From: Bacillota bacterium
GTDB taxonomy: Bacteria; Bacillota; Clostridia; Acetivibrionales; DSM-1351
NCBI GenBank assembly: GCA_023426005.1
Contig: JAFABO010000113.1
Location: 1 to 27,883 of the forward strand
Reading direction: 5' to 3'
DNA: 27,883 bases
This document shows positions 6,402 through 14,979 of the stretch, piece by piece. Position numbers and translations under genes: made by a program. The notes beneath the pieces were generated by a model. It did not search any database, was not told where the DNA came from, and saw only the letters and a program-made list of their open reading frames with translations. Every line of letters begins with the position of its first letter. Position 1 is the stretch's first letter.

Positions 6402-7241
6402 TCATTTAATTGGAATCAGCAATTTAAAGCAATGAACGTCGGGATCTTGAAAAGTTTCATCATAAACTTCGATGTTATCATAAAGCTCTATCTCATATCC
6501 CAGGCTCTTTGCATAGCCAATTGTGCCCGCATAGGCATCAGGTATGGAAATAAAATCAGGAACACTTGCCTGAATAAATTTTTGTACTCTTATAAACCTT
6601 TTGGTCATGCCCACTGGAACTTCAGCTGCTTCGCATACACCTATTGAGGCCATGTATTTGAATCGGTCACTATCACATGTTTTATGTTCACATATACCGT
6701 ACATTGTCATGGGATTTGTGGATTGTTTTATGTCGTCAACCCGTACCAGAAAATTACTCCATAGTCTGCCGATATTACCATCGCTGTCCCAGATTCCCGC
6801 ATTACATTCCATACCCATAACATAAAATCCATCTGAATGCGATAAGCTAAACGTCATCTGATGGCTGTCAACAGCAGGTTCATCACCGATTACCGATAAT
6901 CTTTTAAGAGGAGGGGGATAATTACTATGGCGATATTTATTTGGAGACATACCATATACCCTGGTGAAGGCACGCGTAAATACGTCATGTGATTCAAACC
7001 CATATTCAAAAGCTATACTGGTAATAGATTTATTACTGTCTATCAAATCTCTGGCTGCCATTGACATTCTTCGCCTCAATATATAAACACCGACAGTATC
7101 TCCGGTTAATCTCTTAAATAACCGATAAAAATGAGGTACCGAAAATCCTGCTTCACGAGAAATATCATAAAGGCTAACATTCCGGGTAATGTTTTTATCA
7201 ATATAATCCAAGGCTTTTAGCATATGCTGATCTTTTGGCAT
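6402..7241 (-). CDS. AraC-family regulator with C-terminal GyrI-like effector-binding domain
   Basis: The product is 279 residues from the ATG at 7241 (MPKDQHMLKALDYI), which has GGGGTGAG just upstream. Longer readings reach an ATG at 7259 or a TTG at 7304 but lack ribosome binding sites. Two AraC helix-turn-helix motifs occupy about residues 1-100 (NVSLYDISREAGFSVPHFYR; ITSIAFEYGFESHDVFTRAF, ending in MSPNKYR). The region from about 120 to the end resembles the GyrI/Rob C-terminal small-molecule-binding fold (MTFSLSHSDGFYVMGMEC; YAGTIGYAKSLGYEIELYD). With the DNA-binding domain first, the layout is like Rob/BltR-type multidrug sensors. It precedes the transglutaminase-like gene. The ligand is unknown. 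Confidence 0.87.
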   Translation of the reverse strand: MPKDQHMLKALDYIDKNITRNVSLYDISREAGFSVPHFYRLFKRLTGDTVGVYILRRRMSMAARDLIDSNKSITSIAFEYGFESHDVFTRAFTRVYGMSPNKYRHSNYPPPLKRLSVIGDEPAVDSHQMTFSLSHSDGFYVMGMECNAGIWDSDGNIGRLWSNFLVRVDDIKQSTNPMTMYGICEHKTCDSDRFKYMASIGVCEAAEVPVGMTKRFIRVQKFIQASVPDFISIPDAYAGTIGYAKSLGYEIELYDNIEVYDETFQDPDVHCFKLLIPIK

Positions 7242-7388
7242 CATCTCACCCCACAGCATAATAATAGCATTTTTGTTGGGATCTATCTCGATGAATATTA
7301 TCAAGTTGAATAAATAATTATCATTTAATTAGTTCAATAGTTATATGCGGATTAGAAAGAATTAAAAGAAATACACTACGTAATGCAG

Positions 7389-8156
7389 CTATTTTAATCC
7401 AATTTCATTTTTTATTTTCCTGATATTTTTAACACTTATTCCGGCACTTTCCAGAGAAGGCCTCTTGCAAATATCCTGCTCGACGATGAACCAGCCAGCT
7501 CCCGCCTCAACTGCAGCTTTCATAATACTGTGGAAATCAAGACAGCCTTCACCGACTTCTGCAAAACTGCGTTTTTCTGTAGCTTCCATATCTTTTAAGT
7601 GTATAATACCGCATCTGCCGTTATATGCTTTGATGAGATCAGTCGGATCCATACCGGCATATTTTACCCAGTATGTGTCTATTTCGAACATGACAAGCTC
7701 GGGATCCGTATTTTCAAAAAGAATATCCATTCCCTTTTTTCCGTCATATTCCTTGAATTCAAACGCATGGTTGTGGTAAAACAGCTTAAGTCCCTTGCTT
7801 TTGCACTTTGCACCGATCTGGTTAAGGGAATCCGCCGTCCTTTTATAATCCTCCAGGCTTTCGCGTCTTTCTTCCCGCAGATAGGGGCAAACAATGCGGC
7901 TGTTGCCTATTGAAAGGTTAAACTCAGCTATATGGTTAAAGCTTTCCTCAAGGGTTTCAATCTGTATGTGGTTTGAAACTATTTTAAGGTTCAGTTTTTT
8001 TAGTATCTTATTCCATTCTTCTGAGGAGTAGGGACCAAATCCCCCAATCTCCAAACCTTCATATCCCATTTTAGATACTTTTTCAAGCGCTGCTTCATAA
8101 TTTTTGCTTACTTCATCCCTAATCGTATAAACTTGCAATGCAACAGGTATATTCAT
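7389..8156 (-). CDS. Sugar (phosphate) isomerase/epimerase family TIM-barrel protein
   Basis: The product is 255 residues, and AGGGAGA precedes the ATG. It has the xylose-isomerase-like AP-endonuclease-2 fold: ALQVYTIRDEV at the start, GYEGLEIGGFG, KLFYHNHAFEF (metal-site His), MFEIDTYWVKYAGMDP (Asp/Trp), IIHLKD (His) and WFIVEQD (Glu). These residues form the divalent-metal site shared by IolE, hydroxypyruvate isomerase and 3-keto-sugar lyases. It directly follows a Gfo/Idh/MocA oxidoreductase (48-bp gap). That pair is characteristic of pathways that oxidise a sugar to a keto form and then isomerise it or eliminate from it. It appears to be the last gene of the operon that starts at the ROK regulator. 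The exact reaction cannot be deduced. Confidence 0.85.
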   Translation of the reverse strand: MNIPVALQVYTIRDEVSKNYEAALEKVSKMGYEGLEIGGFGPYSSEEWNKILKKLNLKIVSNHIQIETLEESFNHIAEFNLSIGNSRIVCPYLREERRESLEDYKRTADSLNQIGAKCKSKGLKLFYHNHAFEFKEYDGKKGMDILFENTDPELVMFEIDTYWVKYAGMDPTDLIKAYNGRCGIIHLKDMEATEKRSFAEVGEGCLDFHSIMKAAVEAGAGWFIVEQDICKRPSLESAGISVKNIRKIKNEIGLK

Positions 8157-8204
8157 AAATAATCTCCCTTAATCTTTTTTAGTGTTCTATAGAATACGCC
8201 ACTA

Positions 8205-9269
8205 TTAGAGTACTACTTCGCAGCGCATCTTTGCAGATTTGTATACCGCATCAACAATTTCCATCATTTTGACGCCTTCTTCAGGCAAGGCCAGTAAAGG
8301 TTCCGTATCATTCTTTATACAATCAACAAAATAACTGAATTCCGTCGTTCTATACAAATTGCCGTTTATTCCGAAAACACTGTCAATATCCTGCCCATAT
8401 GCATTTTCAGAATATGTGAGTCTTGCGCCGTCTTTTATTCCAGGCCCTGCTTCAAACCGCAATCCGCCTTTTGTACCCAGTATTTCGTAAAATTGCTGCT
8501 CCTGGGCAATATTTGACGCCCAGCTGATTTCGAAATTTATGGACGAATTATTTGCCAGTCTGATCATTCCAACTGCAATATCTTCCACGTCGTATACCCT
8601 TTCCCTGTCTATCGGTATTCCGTTCACAATCCGGGTTTTTGAAGCACCGAAGTTGGTATAGGTGCATGCTGATACAGTTTCAACATCAGGGTAGCCGAGG
8701 AAGCTCATCGACAGGTCTAGAAAATGTACTCCAAGGTCAATAAAAGGTCCTCCCCCTGATTTGCTCCTGTCTGCAAACCAGTCTGATGCAGGCAGCCCGT
8801 TTCTTCTCTTCCATCCGCAGTTTACATGGTATATATCGCCCAGTTTTCCGCTCTTTATCATATCTCTGACAAACCAGGCATAAGGTGTGAACCTGTTGTT
8901 CAAACCAATCATGAGCTTCTTTCCTGCTGCCTTCTTCGCGTTCAGCATGCTCCTGGCTTCCTCGGCACTCATCGCCATAGGCTTTTCACAATGAACATGC
9001 TTCCCAGATTGCAACGCTTCAGCAGTAACCTTTGAATGCAAATAATTGGGCAGGCAAATACTGACGAAATCAATATCGTTTCTTGCAAGTAGTTCCTTAT
9101 AGTTATCCGTAACAAATGATGCGCCAAATTCTTTTGCTGCCTTTTCCGCCTGCTTTAAATCAACATCACAGGCTGCCACAATTTCGACATCATCCACTTT
9201 CGAATATCCCGGAAGATGCTTGGAAAGTCCAATTTCTCCAGTTCCAATGATTCCATACCTTAGTTTCAT
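8205..9269 (-). CDS. Gfo/Idh/MocA family NAD(P)-dependent oxidoreductase
   Basis: The product is 354 residues, with GGGGGTAG before the ATG. The Rossmann motif GTGEIG is at residues 9-14, the acidic strand end is AACDVD, and the family hallmark EKP is at 95-97 (HCEKPMAM). The substrate-site GPFIDLGVHFLDL (about 174-186) supplies the Asp and His expected for hydride transfer. The C-terminal half is the beta-sheet substrate domain. The family oxidises or reduces sugars and polyols. Lying between xylulokinase (26 bp) and a sugar isomerase/epimerase (48 bp), it probably oxidises or reduces the imported sugar or a released intermediate. Confidence 0.9.
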   Translation of the reverse strand: MKLRYGIIGTGEIGLSKHLPGYSKVDDVEIVAACDVDLKQAEKAAKEFGASFVTDNYKELLARNDIDFVSICLPNYLHSKVTAEALQSGKHVHCEKPMAMSAEEARSMLNAKKAAGKKLMIGLNNRFTPYAWFVRDMIKSGKLGDIYHVNCGWKRRNGLPASDWFADRSKSGGGPFIDLGVHFLDLSMSFLGYPDVETVSACTYTNFGASKTRIVNGIPIDRERVYDVEDIAVGMIRLANNSSINFEISWASNIAQEQQFYEILGTKGGLRFEAGPGIKDGARLTYSENAYGQDIDSVFGINGNLYRTTEFSYFVDCIKNDTEPLLALPEEGVKMMEIVDAVYKSAKMRCEVVL

Positions 9270-9294
9270 GTTTCTACCCCCATTGTTTTATATT

Positions 9295-10782
9295 TTATAA
9301 TTTTTGAAACAGATCCTTGTTTCTCAAATACAGTTCCCTGTATATTCCATAGAAATGATCGTATATGCTGCATCTGTACTTATCCGGCTGAATGACGCGG
9401 TCATTTAGCTTAACAATGGTTTTGCACGCCTCCCGGATATCCGAATAAACGCCGGAACCGATTCCTGCAGTGATAGCTGCGCCCAGACAGGCCTGTTCCT
9501 TCGATTTTGTCGTATAAACCTCTCTGCCGAAAACATCTGCCTGAATTTCCAGCCATAGCCCGCTTTGAGCACCGCCCCCTGAAGCAATGACCTTATCCAT
9601 TTTAATTCCTAATTCCTTGAAAATTTCCAAGGAATCTCTCAATGCAAAAACAACGCCCTCCATTATGGCTCTGGCCATATGAATAGAATTGTGTCTAAGA
9701 GACAAGCCGAAAAACACGCCTCTTGCACAGGGATCCATATGGGGAGTCCTTTCTCCGGTGAGGTACGGGAGGAAAATCAGGCCTTCACTTCCCGGCGGCA
9801 ATTTTTCCGCTTCGATATCAATGTCCTTAAAATCTCCCTTTTGATAAACATTTTGATGAAACCATTTCAGTGATAAACCTGCACACAGGGAAGCTCCAAT
9901 AATGTTCCACGAATTTTCTGCCGCATTGCAAAAGGTATGTGTTCTTAACAAGGGATCGTAAACGGGCTTATCAACCGGTGTAAATATCTGTCCGCCGGTA
10001 CCGATTGTTGAAGATACCATACCAGCTGCAACAATTCCGTTTCCTATTGCCTGCATGGGCTGGTCTCCGCCCCCAAGTGTCACTATCGTGCCGGCTTTCA
10101 GCCCTGTTTCCTGTGAAGCCTTCTCCGTAACTCTTCCGGCAATCTCTTCAGGAAGCCCGCAATCAGGATATATCTCCGCATTCAACCCAAGCTTGTCTAT
10201 TATATGAAGTGACCATTCCCTCCTGGCCGTATCAAATGCTAAAGTACTGGAAGCATCCGTTATATCCGTACCGATTTCCCCGATAAGCCTTAACCGGATA
10301 TAATCCTTCGGAAGAATTACTTTATATATTTTTTCATAGTATTCCGGTTCATTTTCCTTTATCCAGAGGAGGGATGCTGTCTGAAATCCCGTAGCAACAG
10401 GATTCAAAGTGCATTCTCCCAATTCCTTTCGGCCAATTGTCCGGTATATTTCCTCAACCTGTTTTTTAGAACGTTGATCACACCAGATGATAGCCGGACG
10501 AATCACATTAAATCTTTTGTCCAGCAGCACCATACCGTGCATTTGCCCGGAAAGTCCTATACCGGTTATTTGGCTGCTGTCCACTTCGGGATTGGCAAGA
10601 ACACTTCTGATGGATTTTACAGTAGCTTTCCACCAGATCTCCGTATCCTGCTCCGCATATCCTTCATGTGGAGTGCTAATAGGGTATGCTTCCTGACCGA
10701 TAGCGATTGTATTGCCGTTGTAATCAATAACCAAAGCCTTAACACTAGAGGTGCCCAAATCAATTCCCATAAGATATGACAT
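9295..10782 (-). CDS. xylB: Xylulokinase-like FGGY carbohydrate kinase
   Basis: The product is 495 residues from the ATG at 10782 (MSYLMGIDLGTSSVKALVID), preceded by GGAGGG; an in-frame TTG lies inside that binding site. Typical FGGY features are the N-terminal phosphate-1 motif DLGTSS, GIGLSGQMHGMVLLD, IIWCDQRS (substrate-binding DQR), LGGGDQPMQAIGNG and ASGGGAQSGLWLEIQADVFG near the C-terminus. The SGQMHG segment and length favour xylulokinase over glycerol kinase or ribulokinase. The enzyme phosphorylates D-xylulose (or a similar ketose) with ATP. No xylose isomerase gene is present here, so the ketose may come from the neighbouring pathway genes. Confidence 0.87.
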   Translation of the reverse strand: MSYLMGIDLGTSSVKALVIDYNGNTIAIGQEAYPISTPHEGYAEQDTEIWWKATVKSIRSVLANPEVDSSQITGIGLSGQMHGMVLLDKRFNVIRPAIIWCDQRSKKQVEEIYRTIGRKELGECTLNPVATGFQTASLLWIKENEPEYYEKIYKVILPKDYIRLRLIGEIGTDITDASSTLAFDTARREWSLHIIDKLGLNAEIYPDCGLPEEIAGRVTEKASQETGLKAGTIVTLGGGDQPMQAIGNGIVAAGMVSSTIGTGGQIFTPVDKPVYDPLLRTHTFCNAAENSWNIIGASLCAGLSLKWFHQNVYQKGDFKDIDIEAEKLPPGSEGLIFLPYLTGERTPHMDPCARGVFFGLSLRHNSIHMARAIMEGVVFALRDSLEIFKELGIKMDKVIASGGGAQSGLWLEIQADVFGREVYTTKSKEQACLGAAITAGIGSGVYSDIREACKTIVKLNDRVIQPDKYRCSIYDHFYGIYRELYLRNKDLFQKL

Positions 10783-10858
10783 AATACCCTCCAATTAGAT
10801 AAGCAATTTCAAATTCCTGAGATAATTATAAACAGAGTTGATCAAATTACAGTGATAT

Positions 10859-12784
10859 TTAATTTATCTTTTTATCGATTGTATCAATGAAATGATAAAC
10901 ATCAAAAACGCGCTGTATGGAATCTTCATTTATTTGGATAAAACGCTTTAAGGCATTCCATTTGATTTTTGCCGCTTCGTCCTTTCCCAAAGCCTTATCC
11001 CCCAGCATTTCCGCATAGAAATCTGCAAATTGGGCATGCAACTTCAAATAGCACCATGACTGCCGGAGGCAGTCATTCTCCAAATACAGGTTCCTTTCGA
11101 TAACAGGACGAAATTTGGCAATATATTCTTTTACACTATAATACTTCTCAGCAGCATCCCGATTGATTTCAAGCTTGTTGCTCTCTGTATACTTTATGTC
11201 GGAAAGCATGGACAGATCTTCAAGATACCGTCTGCACTCCTTTCCATCTTCTCCAAAAGCAGCCGTAAAGAATTCCGTCGCTATTTGTTCATAGTCAGCC
11301 TGACTGTTCCATAAGGTTTTACCCATTACGTACATGCCCAGACCCGTGGGGAAAAAGGCCCTTTGCATCTGACAGCTCATGAGTCCGTTCAAGCCCAGAT
11401 CGGTCAGCAGCTTTATATCATTGTAAAGTGTATGCGCTATCTTGCAATATCCAATATCATAATAGTGGCTCCAGATAAAATGGTAGTCAAAATCAAAACC
11501 ATCTCCCTTAAAGAGCCTCTGCCAGGATCTCAAAAATTCAACATTCATTTCGATGGAGCCACTGAAGTCAAGCCTGTTTCTTTTATACTCCGGCAGTTCA
11601 GGTACAGTTCCCTTTGCTGTGAAGGGTTCGCTGTAAGTACGTGAAATCGGAGCAAACATAAGCAGGAATCTGTCAGGATTACGGAGCTTTTCGGTCTGCG
11701 GACACCAAAGCAAATCCAGATAAATCAAAAAAACTATTTTAGCAGGGTTTCCTTTCTCCGTCAGCGCCTCGTCAAGCTCATTCAATAATATAACGTAATA
11801 ATCTGATGGGATTTTTTTTCTGCATTCTTCGCATTCACAATGGTTATTCGGCTCATCCGCAAGCCAAAGATGCAGTATAGCTATATCCTTATTCTGCTCC
11901 AGATATTTCATTACATCGTTTATAATAAGTTTTCTGACTTCAGGATTGGAATAGCACAAATTCGTATTGACCGGGATACCTTTCCATATATTCCTTTTTC
12001 CATCTACTTCTGCCAGATATTTTTCCAGTTCCGGTGTCAGGCTGTATTCGCCTGCATCCCATCCGGTTCCCGGTATTCCTAAGGGTTCGCAGGTCCACCC
12101 ATGCCCGACTGCATGATACAGCATACCTCTTTTCTTTATCTCTTTTGCCAGTTTTTTTACTATTGCTTTCGCATCATCCAGGACAAACTTTTCCGGCTCT
12201 TTTGTAGGATTATTTCTATGCCCGTACCATCTGTCAAAAAATGTAAACGACTCCCTGAATTGCAGAAAGTAGGAATTAAAGCCCAATTTAGGAGCCCAAT
12301 CAATCATGTCGGCAACATTTTGAATGCTTACGGCACCTTCGATGCAAATTCCCCTATGCCTGTATGAAGGTTTTTCCACAATCCGGACCTTTGCATCAAA
12401 CACATTCCTTTTTGCAATGTATTCCCCGTCTTCACCCGGCCTGATCCACCTGCAGCCTATCTCCGTCAAAAAACGATATACGCCCAGAAGGATGCTTCGA
12501 GCATTAATACCGGCTATAATTCCCTTTCCGTCTATTACTTCTATGTAATATCCGTCATCCATTTCCGGATCATCTGCAACAATTTCGTTTGGCAAGTCAA
12601 AATTACTTGTTGTTCCTATCCATATGCCATCCAAAACTTCAGGATTATATTTTCCTTCTGAAGTCTCTATTACCGGGCTAAAATCAGCCATTATTTTTTT
12701 CAGGTACTTTTGTAGTTCGTCAGCAGCAAACCCTGCTGTAATAGTATTATTTGCCCGGTATATATTAATCCTTCTGTTAATCAT
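10859..12784 (-). CDS. DUF4838-type glycoside-hydrolase-like protein
   Basis: The product is 641 residues, with AAGGGG before the ATG and no signal peptide, so it is predicted cytosolic. Residues about 1-130 resemble the N-terminal domain of alpha-glucuronidases (GFAADELQKYLKKI, DGIWIGTTSN, GVYRFLTEIGCRWIRPGEDG). The central barrel has SYRHRGICIE (about 140), HAVGHGW (about 224-230) and HLWLADEPNNHCECEECRK (about 305-323). That last Asp-Glu plus C-x-C-x2-C motif is the hallmark of the DUF4838 family in sugar loci. A carboxylate pair at Asp-310/Glu-311 could be catalytic. The activity is unproven; the context (transporter, kinase, oxidoreductase) argues for intracellular cleavage of an imported glycoside. 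Confidence 0.8.
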   Translation of the reverse strand: MINRRINIYRANNTITAGFAADELQKYLKKIMADFSPVIETSEGKYNPEVLDGIWIGTTSNFDLPNEIVADDPEMDDGYYIEVIDGKGIIAGINARSILLGVYRFLTEIGCRWIRPGEDGEYIAKRNVFDAKVRIVEKPSYRHRGICIEGAVSIQNVADMIDWAPKLGFNSYFLQFRESFTFFDRWYGHRNNPTKEPEKFVLDDAKAIVKKLAKEIKKRGMLYHAVGHGWTCEPLGIPGTGWDAGEYSLTPELEKYLAEVDGKRNIWKGIPVNTNLCYSNPEVRKLIINDVMKYLEQNKDIAILHLWLADEPNNHCECEECRKKIPSDYYVILLNELDEALTEKGNPAKIVFLIYLDLLWCPQTEKLRNPDRFLLMFAPISRTYSEPFTAKGTVPELPEYKRNRLDFSGSIEMNVEFLRSWQRLFKGDGFDFDYHFIWSHYYDIGYCKIAHTLYNDIKLLTDLGLNGLMSCQMQRAFFPTGLGMYVMGKTLWNSQADYEQIATEFFTAAFGEDGKECRRYLEDLSMLSDIKYTESNKLEINRDAAEKYYSVKEYIAKFRPVIERNLYLENDCLRQSWCYLKLHAQFADFYAEMLGDKALGKDEAAKIKWNALKRFIQINEDSIQRVFDVYHFIDTIDKKIN

Positions 12785-12819
12785 TTTTAACCCCTTTTCT
12801 GCCGTACGCCGTTAGAAGT

Positions 12820-14034
12820 TCATTCCAAAAGCTTATTGTTATCAATTGATTCCATAAAATAGTCATGCACTATCATTACGGCACCCTTCAGATATAAGTC
12901 CTTTTCCTGATTAATCACAATATTGGTGCTGTTTTTCTGGAGTAATGCAGTCTTTTTCCGGCATACGCCGACAACCGCATCAAACATACCATCGACTTCC
13001 TTTATCCAGCTACTCTCAATAAACACATACTCCGGATCATATGCTTTAATAATATTACTGATTGCCGTACCGATGTATTCTGCCGATTTCAGGAACACCT
13101 GCCTGCATAACGCGTCACCTTGCTGTGCAGCCAGTATGATATGGTCGATGTCCAGCAATTCTCTTTCTTTCGCTGACGTAACATTTAACATGCATTTATG
13201 GCCTTCGTCTATTTTTCTCAGGACTTCATTCACAATGGCAAAATCGGATGCAAAAACCTCAAGGCAGCCTTCGCCGCCACATTTACATTTCGGGCCGTTC
13301 ATTTCGAGCGATATATGCCCCATTTCCCCGGCTACTCCGTTTTCACCTCTGAAAATATTACCGTCCAGAAGAATGCCGCTGCCGATACCCCCCTTCAATA
13401 TCAGGACAATCGCATTGTTTATTTCGGGTTTGAATTGCTTTTTCATGCACAGTACACTTGCATAGGTGTCTTTTTCCAGAACAGTGTTTACTTTAAATTC
13501 TCTTTCAAATTCATTTTTTAATTGAATATTTTCCCACCCCATTGCATTCGGCAGAAACTGAACAATTCCGTTGTTTCTGTCAACAAGGCCCGGAACAGTA
13601 ACACCAATACCTAATATATCGTTATTGGCAATGCTCAGTTGATCCAAGGACTGCTTCAGCAGCAATTTGAACTTGTTGAAAAAGTCCTTGAACTGATCCC
13701 CTTTTTCGATATTCATATGGCTCGTATAAATATTATCCATGCTTAAATTGCTGATCTGGAATGAAAATTCTCCAATCCCGATATTGAGTCCAATTAAATA
13801 ATTTCTTGAAGAATTGATTTTATAGAGGCTTGCTGGCCTTCCTCCAATGGATGCGGCATTTCCGTCCTCCATGATAATCTGCTTCTGGATCAATTCATTT
13901 ATTACTGTATTAATCGTTACAATAGTCAGACCAGTCCTGACTGCAACATCATTTTTCGTAACCGGCTGATACTGCACAATTACTTTTAATATATCAAGTA
14001 CATTTTTTTTTCTTAACTCAACTGAAGTCCTCAT
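12820..14034 (-). CDS. ROK-family transcriptional regulator (XylR/NagC type)
   Basis: The product is 404 residues, with AGGAGAG before the ATG. Residues about 10-60 form a winged helix-turn-helix (VTKNDVAVRTGLTIVTINTV), followed by GGRPAS, the usual linker to the sugar domain. The ROK domain has GIGVTVPGLVD, ILKGGIGSGILLDG and GEMGHISLE, then the zinc-binding C-x-C-x4-C pattern in KCKCGGEGCLE. Such proteins are sugar-responsive repressors. It has its own promoter and leads a run of genes (DUF4838, kinase, oxidoreductase, isomerase), so it probably autoregulates that operon and perhaps the transporter. The ligand is presumably a sugar of this pathway. Confidence 0.9.
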   Translation of the reverse strand: MRTSVELRKKNVLDILKVIVQYQPVTKNDVAVRTGLTIVTINTVINELIQKQIIMEDGNAASIGGRPASLYKINSSRNYLIGLNIGIGEFSFQISNLSMDNIYTSHMNIEKGDQFKDFFNKFKLLLKQSLDQLSIANNDILGIGVTVPGLVDRNNGIVQFLPNAMGWENIQLKNEFEREFKVNTVLEKDTYASVLCMKKQFKPEINNAIVLILKGGIGSGILLDGNIFRGENGVAGEMGHISLEMNGPKCKCGGEGCLEVFASDFAIVNEVLRKIDEGHKCMLNVTSAKERELLDIDHIILAAQQGDALCRQVFLKSAEYIGTAISNIIKAYDPEYVFIESSWIKEVDGMFDAVVGVCRKKTALLQKNSTNIVINQEKDLYLKGAVMIVHDYFMESIDNNKLLE

Positions 14035-14073
14035 AAAACTCTCCTGGTTTAAAATAATATGGAATTAACTTCT

Positions 14074-14101
14074 ATTATATAAAAACATAAGTATATTGCA
14101 A
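14074..14101 (-). promoter_or_regulatory. Sigma-A-type promoter upstream of the ROK regulator
   Basis: On the minus strand TTGCAA (14101-14096) and TATAAT (14079-14074) are separated by 16 bp, about 40 bp upstream of the start codon at 14034. This separates the ROK-led operon from the creatininase/transport genes. Confidence 0.6.
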
Positions 14102-14123
14102 CATCTCCATCCTGCAGAACTTG

Positions 14124-14945
14124 TCATCTTAATTTCTCAAACCGGATTATCAGTTCAGTTATATCTTCCACACTTCGTTCCATATACATTGCAGCCGCTT
14201 TCAAATCAATATCCGACGGATTTCCGCAATATCCATGGGGTGTTATGCTCCTTGCTGTAGCGCCGCCTTTTTGCCAGTCAGACAATCCTTCGGCTGTTGT
14301 CATTGATGATTTAAGATTCTTCGCTAGTTTTATGTCAACCATATCAGGAAATTCATTCAGCATCAGGCTTGTTTCCGTTCCTCCTGCATGGATGTCCATA
14401 TACTCCGGAACCTCGCCGGGAAGCATAATATCGGGCTGAACAGCCAGATAGGGTTCCTTCCCTGTAAGCCTCATAGGATTTACCAAATAGTCAGGGATGA
14501 TAAAATACGCTCCCTTTCCATTTTTATCGTATGCATCTTTGACCGCATTCAATATTGTCTTATTGTGCAAGAAATCACCATGGAAGTTAATCAGGAATAT
14601 ATTTTCAAACCCCCAGCTTCTTATGCATTCCAGTAAATCGAAAAGGACAGACGACATCGTTTCAGGCTTTACGGTGAAGGAACCTGCGAAATCTCCGGTG
14701 CAGATATTGATTCCCCAATAATAAGCAGGTGCTATCAGGCAGTCTTTCCCATTTTTCTTTAATTCATCCTTTATTTTACGGCAAGTGCTGTAGGCCATAT
14801 AGGTATCGGTACCCAAACACATATGGGGGCCATGTTCTTCTATTACGGCTACCGGAAACAGCACAGGCAGTTTTATTTCTGCTGCAGCTTCAATCTGCGG
14901 GTATGTCATGTCTGCCATCGTACCTTCAAAAACGGAATAACTCAT
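14124..14945 (-). CDS. Creatininase-family metal-dependent hydrolase
   Basis: The product is 273 residues, with AAAGGAGG about 12 bp before the ATG. The creatininase/MftE metal-site pattern is clear: VIEEHGPHMCLGTD (Glu-36, His-38, Asp-47), LINFHGDF (His-122, with Asp-124) and DIHAGGTETS (His-186 and Glu-191). Family members are Mn/Zn amidohydrolases acting on cyclic amides and related bonds, and some act in cofactor pathways. It follows the permease genes with a 34-bp gap, so it is probably in the transport operon. True creatinine degradation is unlikely here. A role in opening or deacylating a sugar-derived substrate is inferred only from position. Confidence 0.87.
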   Translation of the reverse strand: MSYSVFEGTMADMTYPQIEAAAEIKLPVLFPVAVIEEHGPHMCLGTDTYMAYSTCRKIKDELKKNGKDCLIAPAYYWGINICTGDFAGSFTVKPETMSSVLFDLLECIRSWGFENIFLINFHGDFLHNKTILNAVKDAYDKNGKGAYFIIPDYLVNPMRLTGKEPYLAVQPDIMLPGEVPEYMDIHAGGTETSLMLNEFPDMVDIKLAKNLKSSMTTAEGLSDWQKGGATARSITPHGYCGNPSDIDLKAAAMYMERSVEDITELIIRFEKLR

Positions 14946-14979
14946 ATTATCATCGACCTCCTTTAAAATTTAACCAGCT

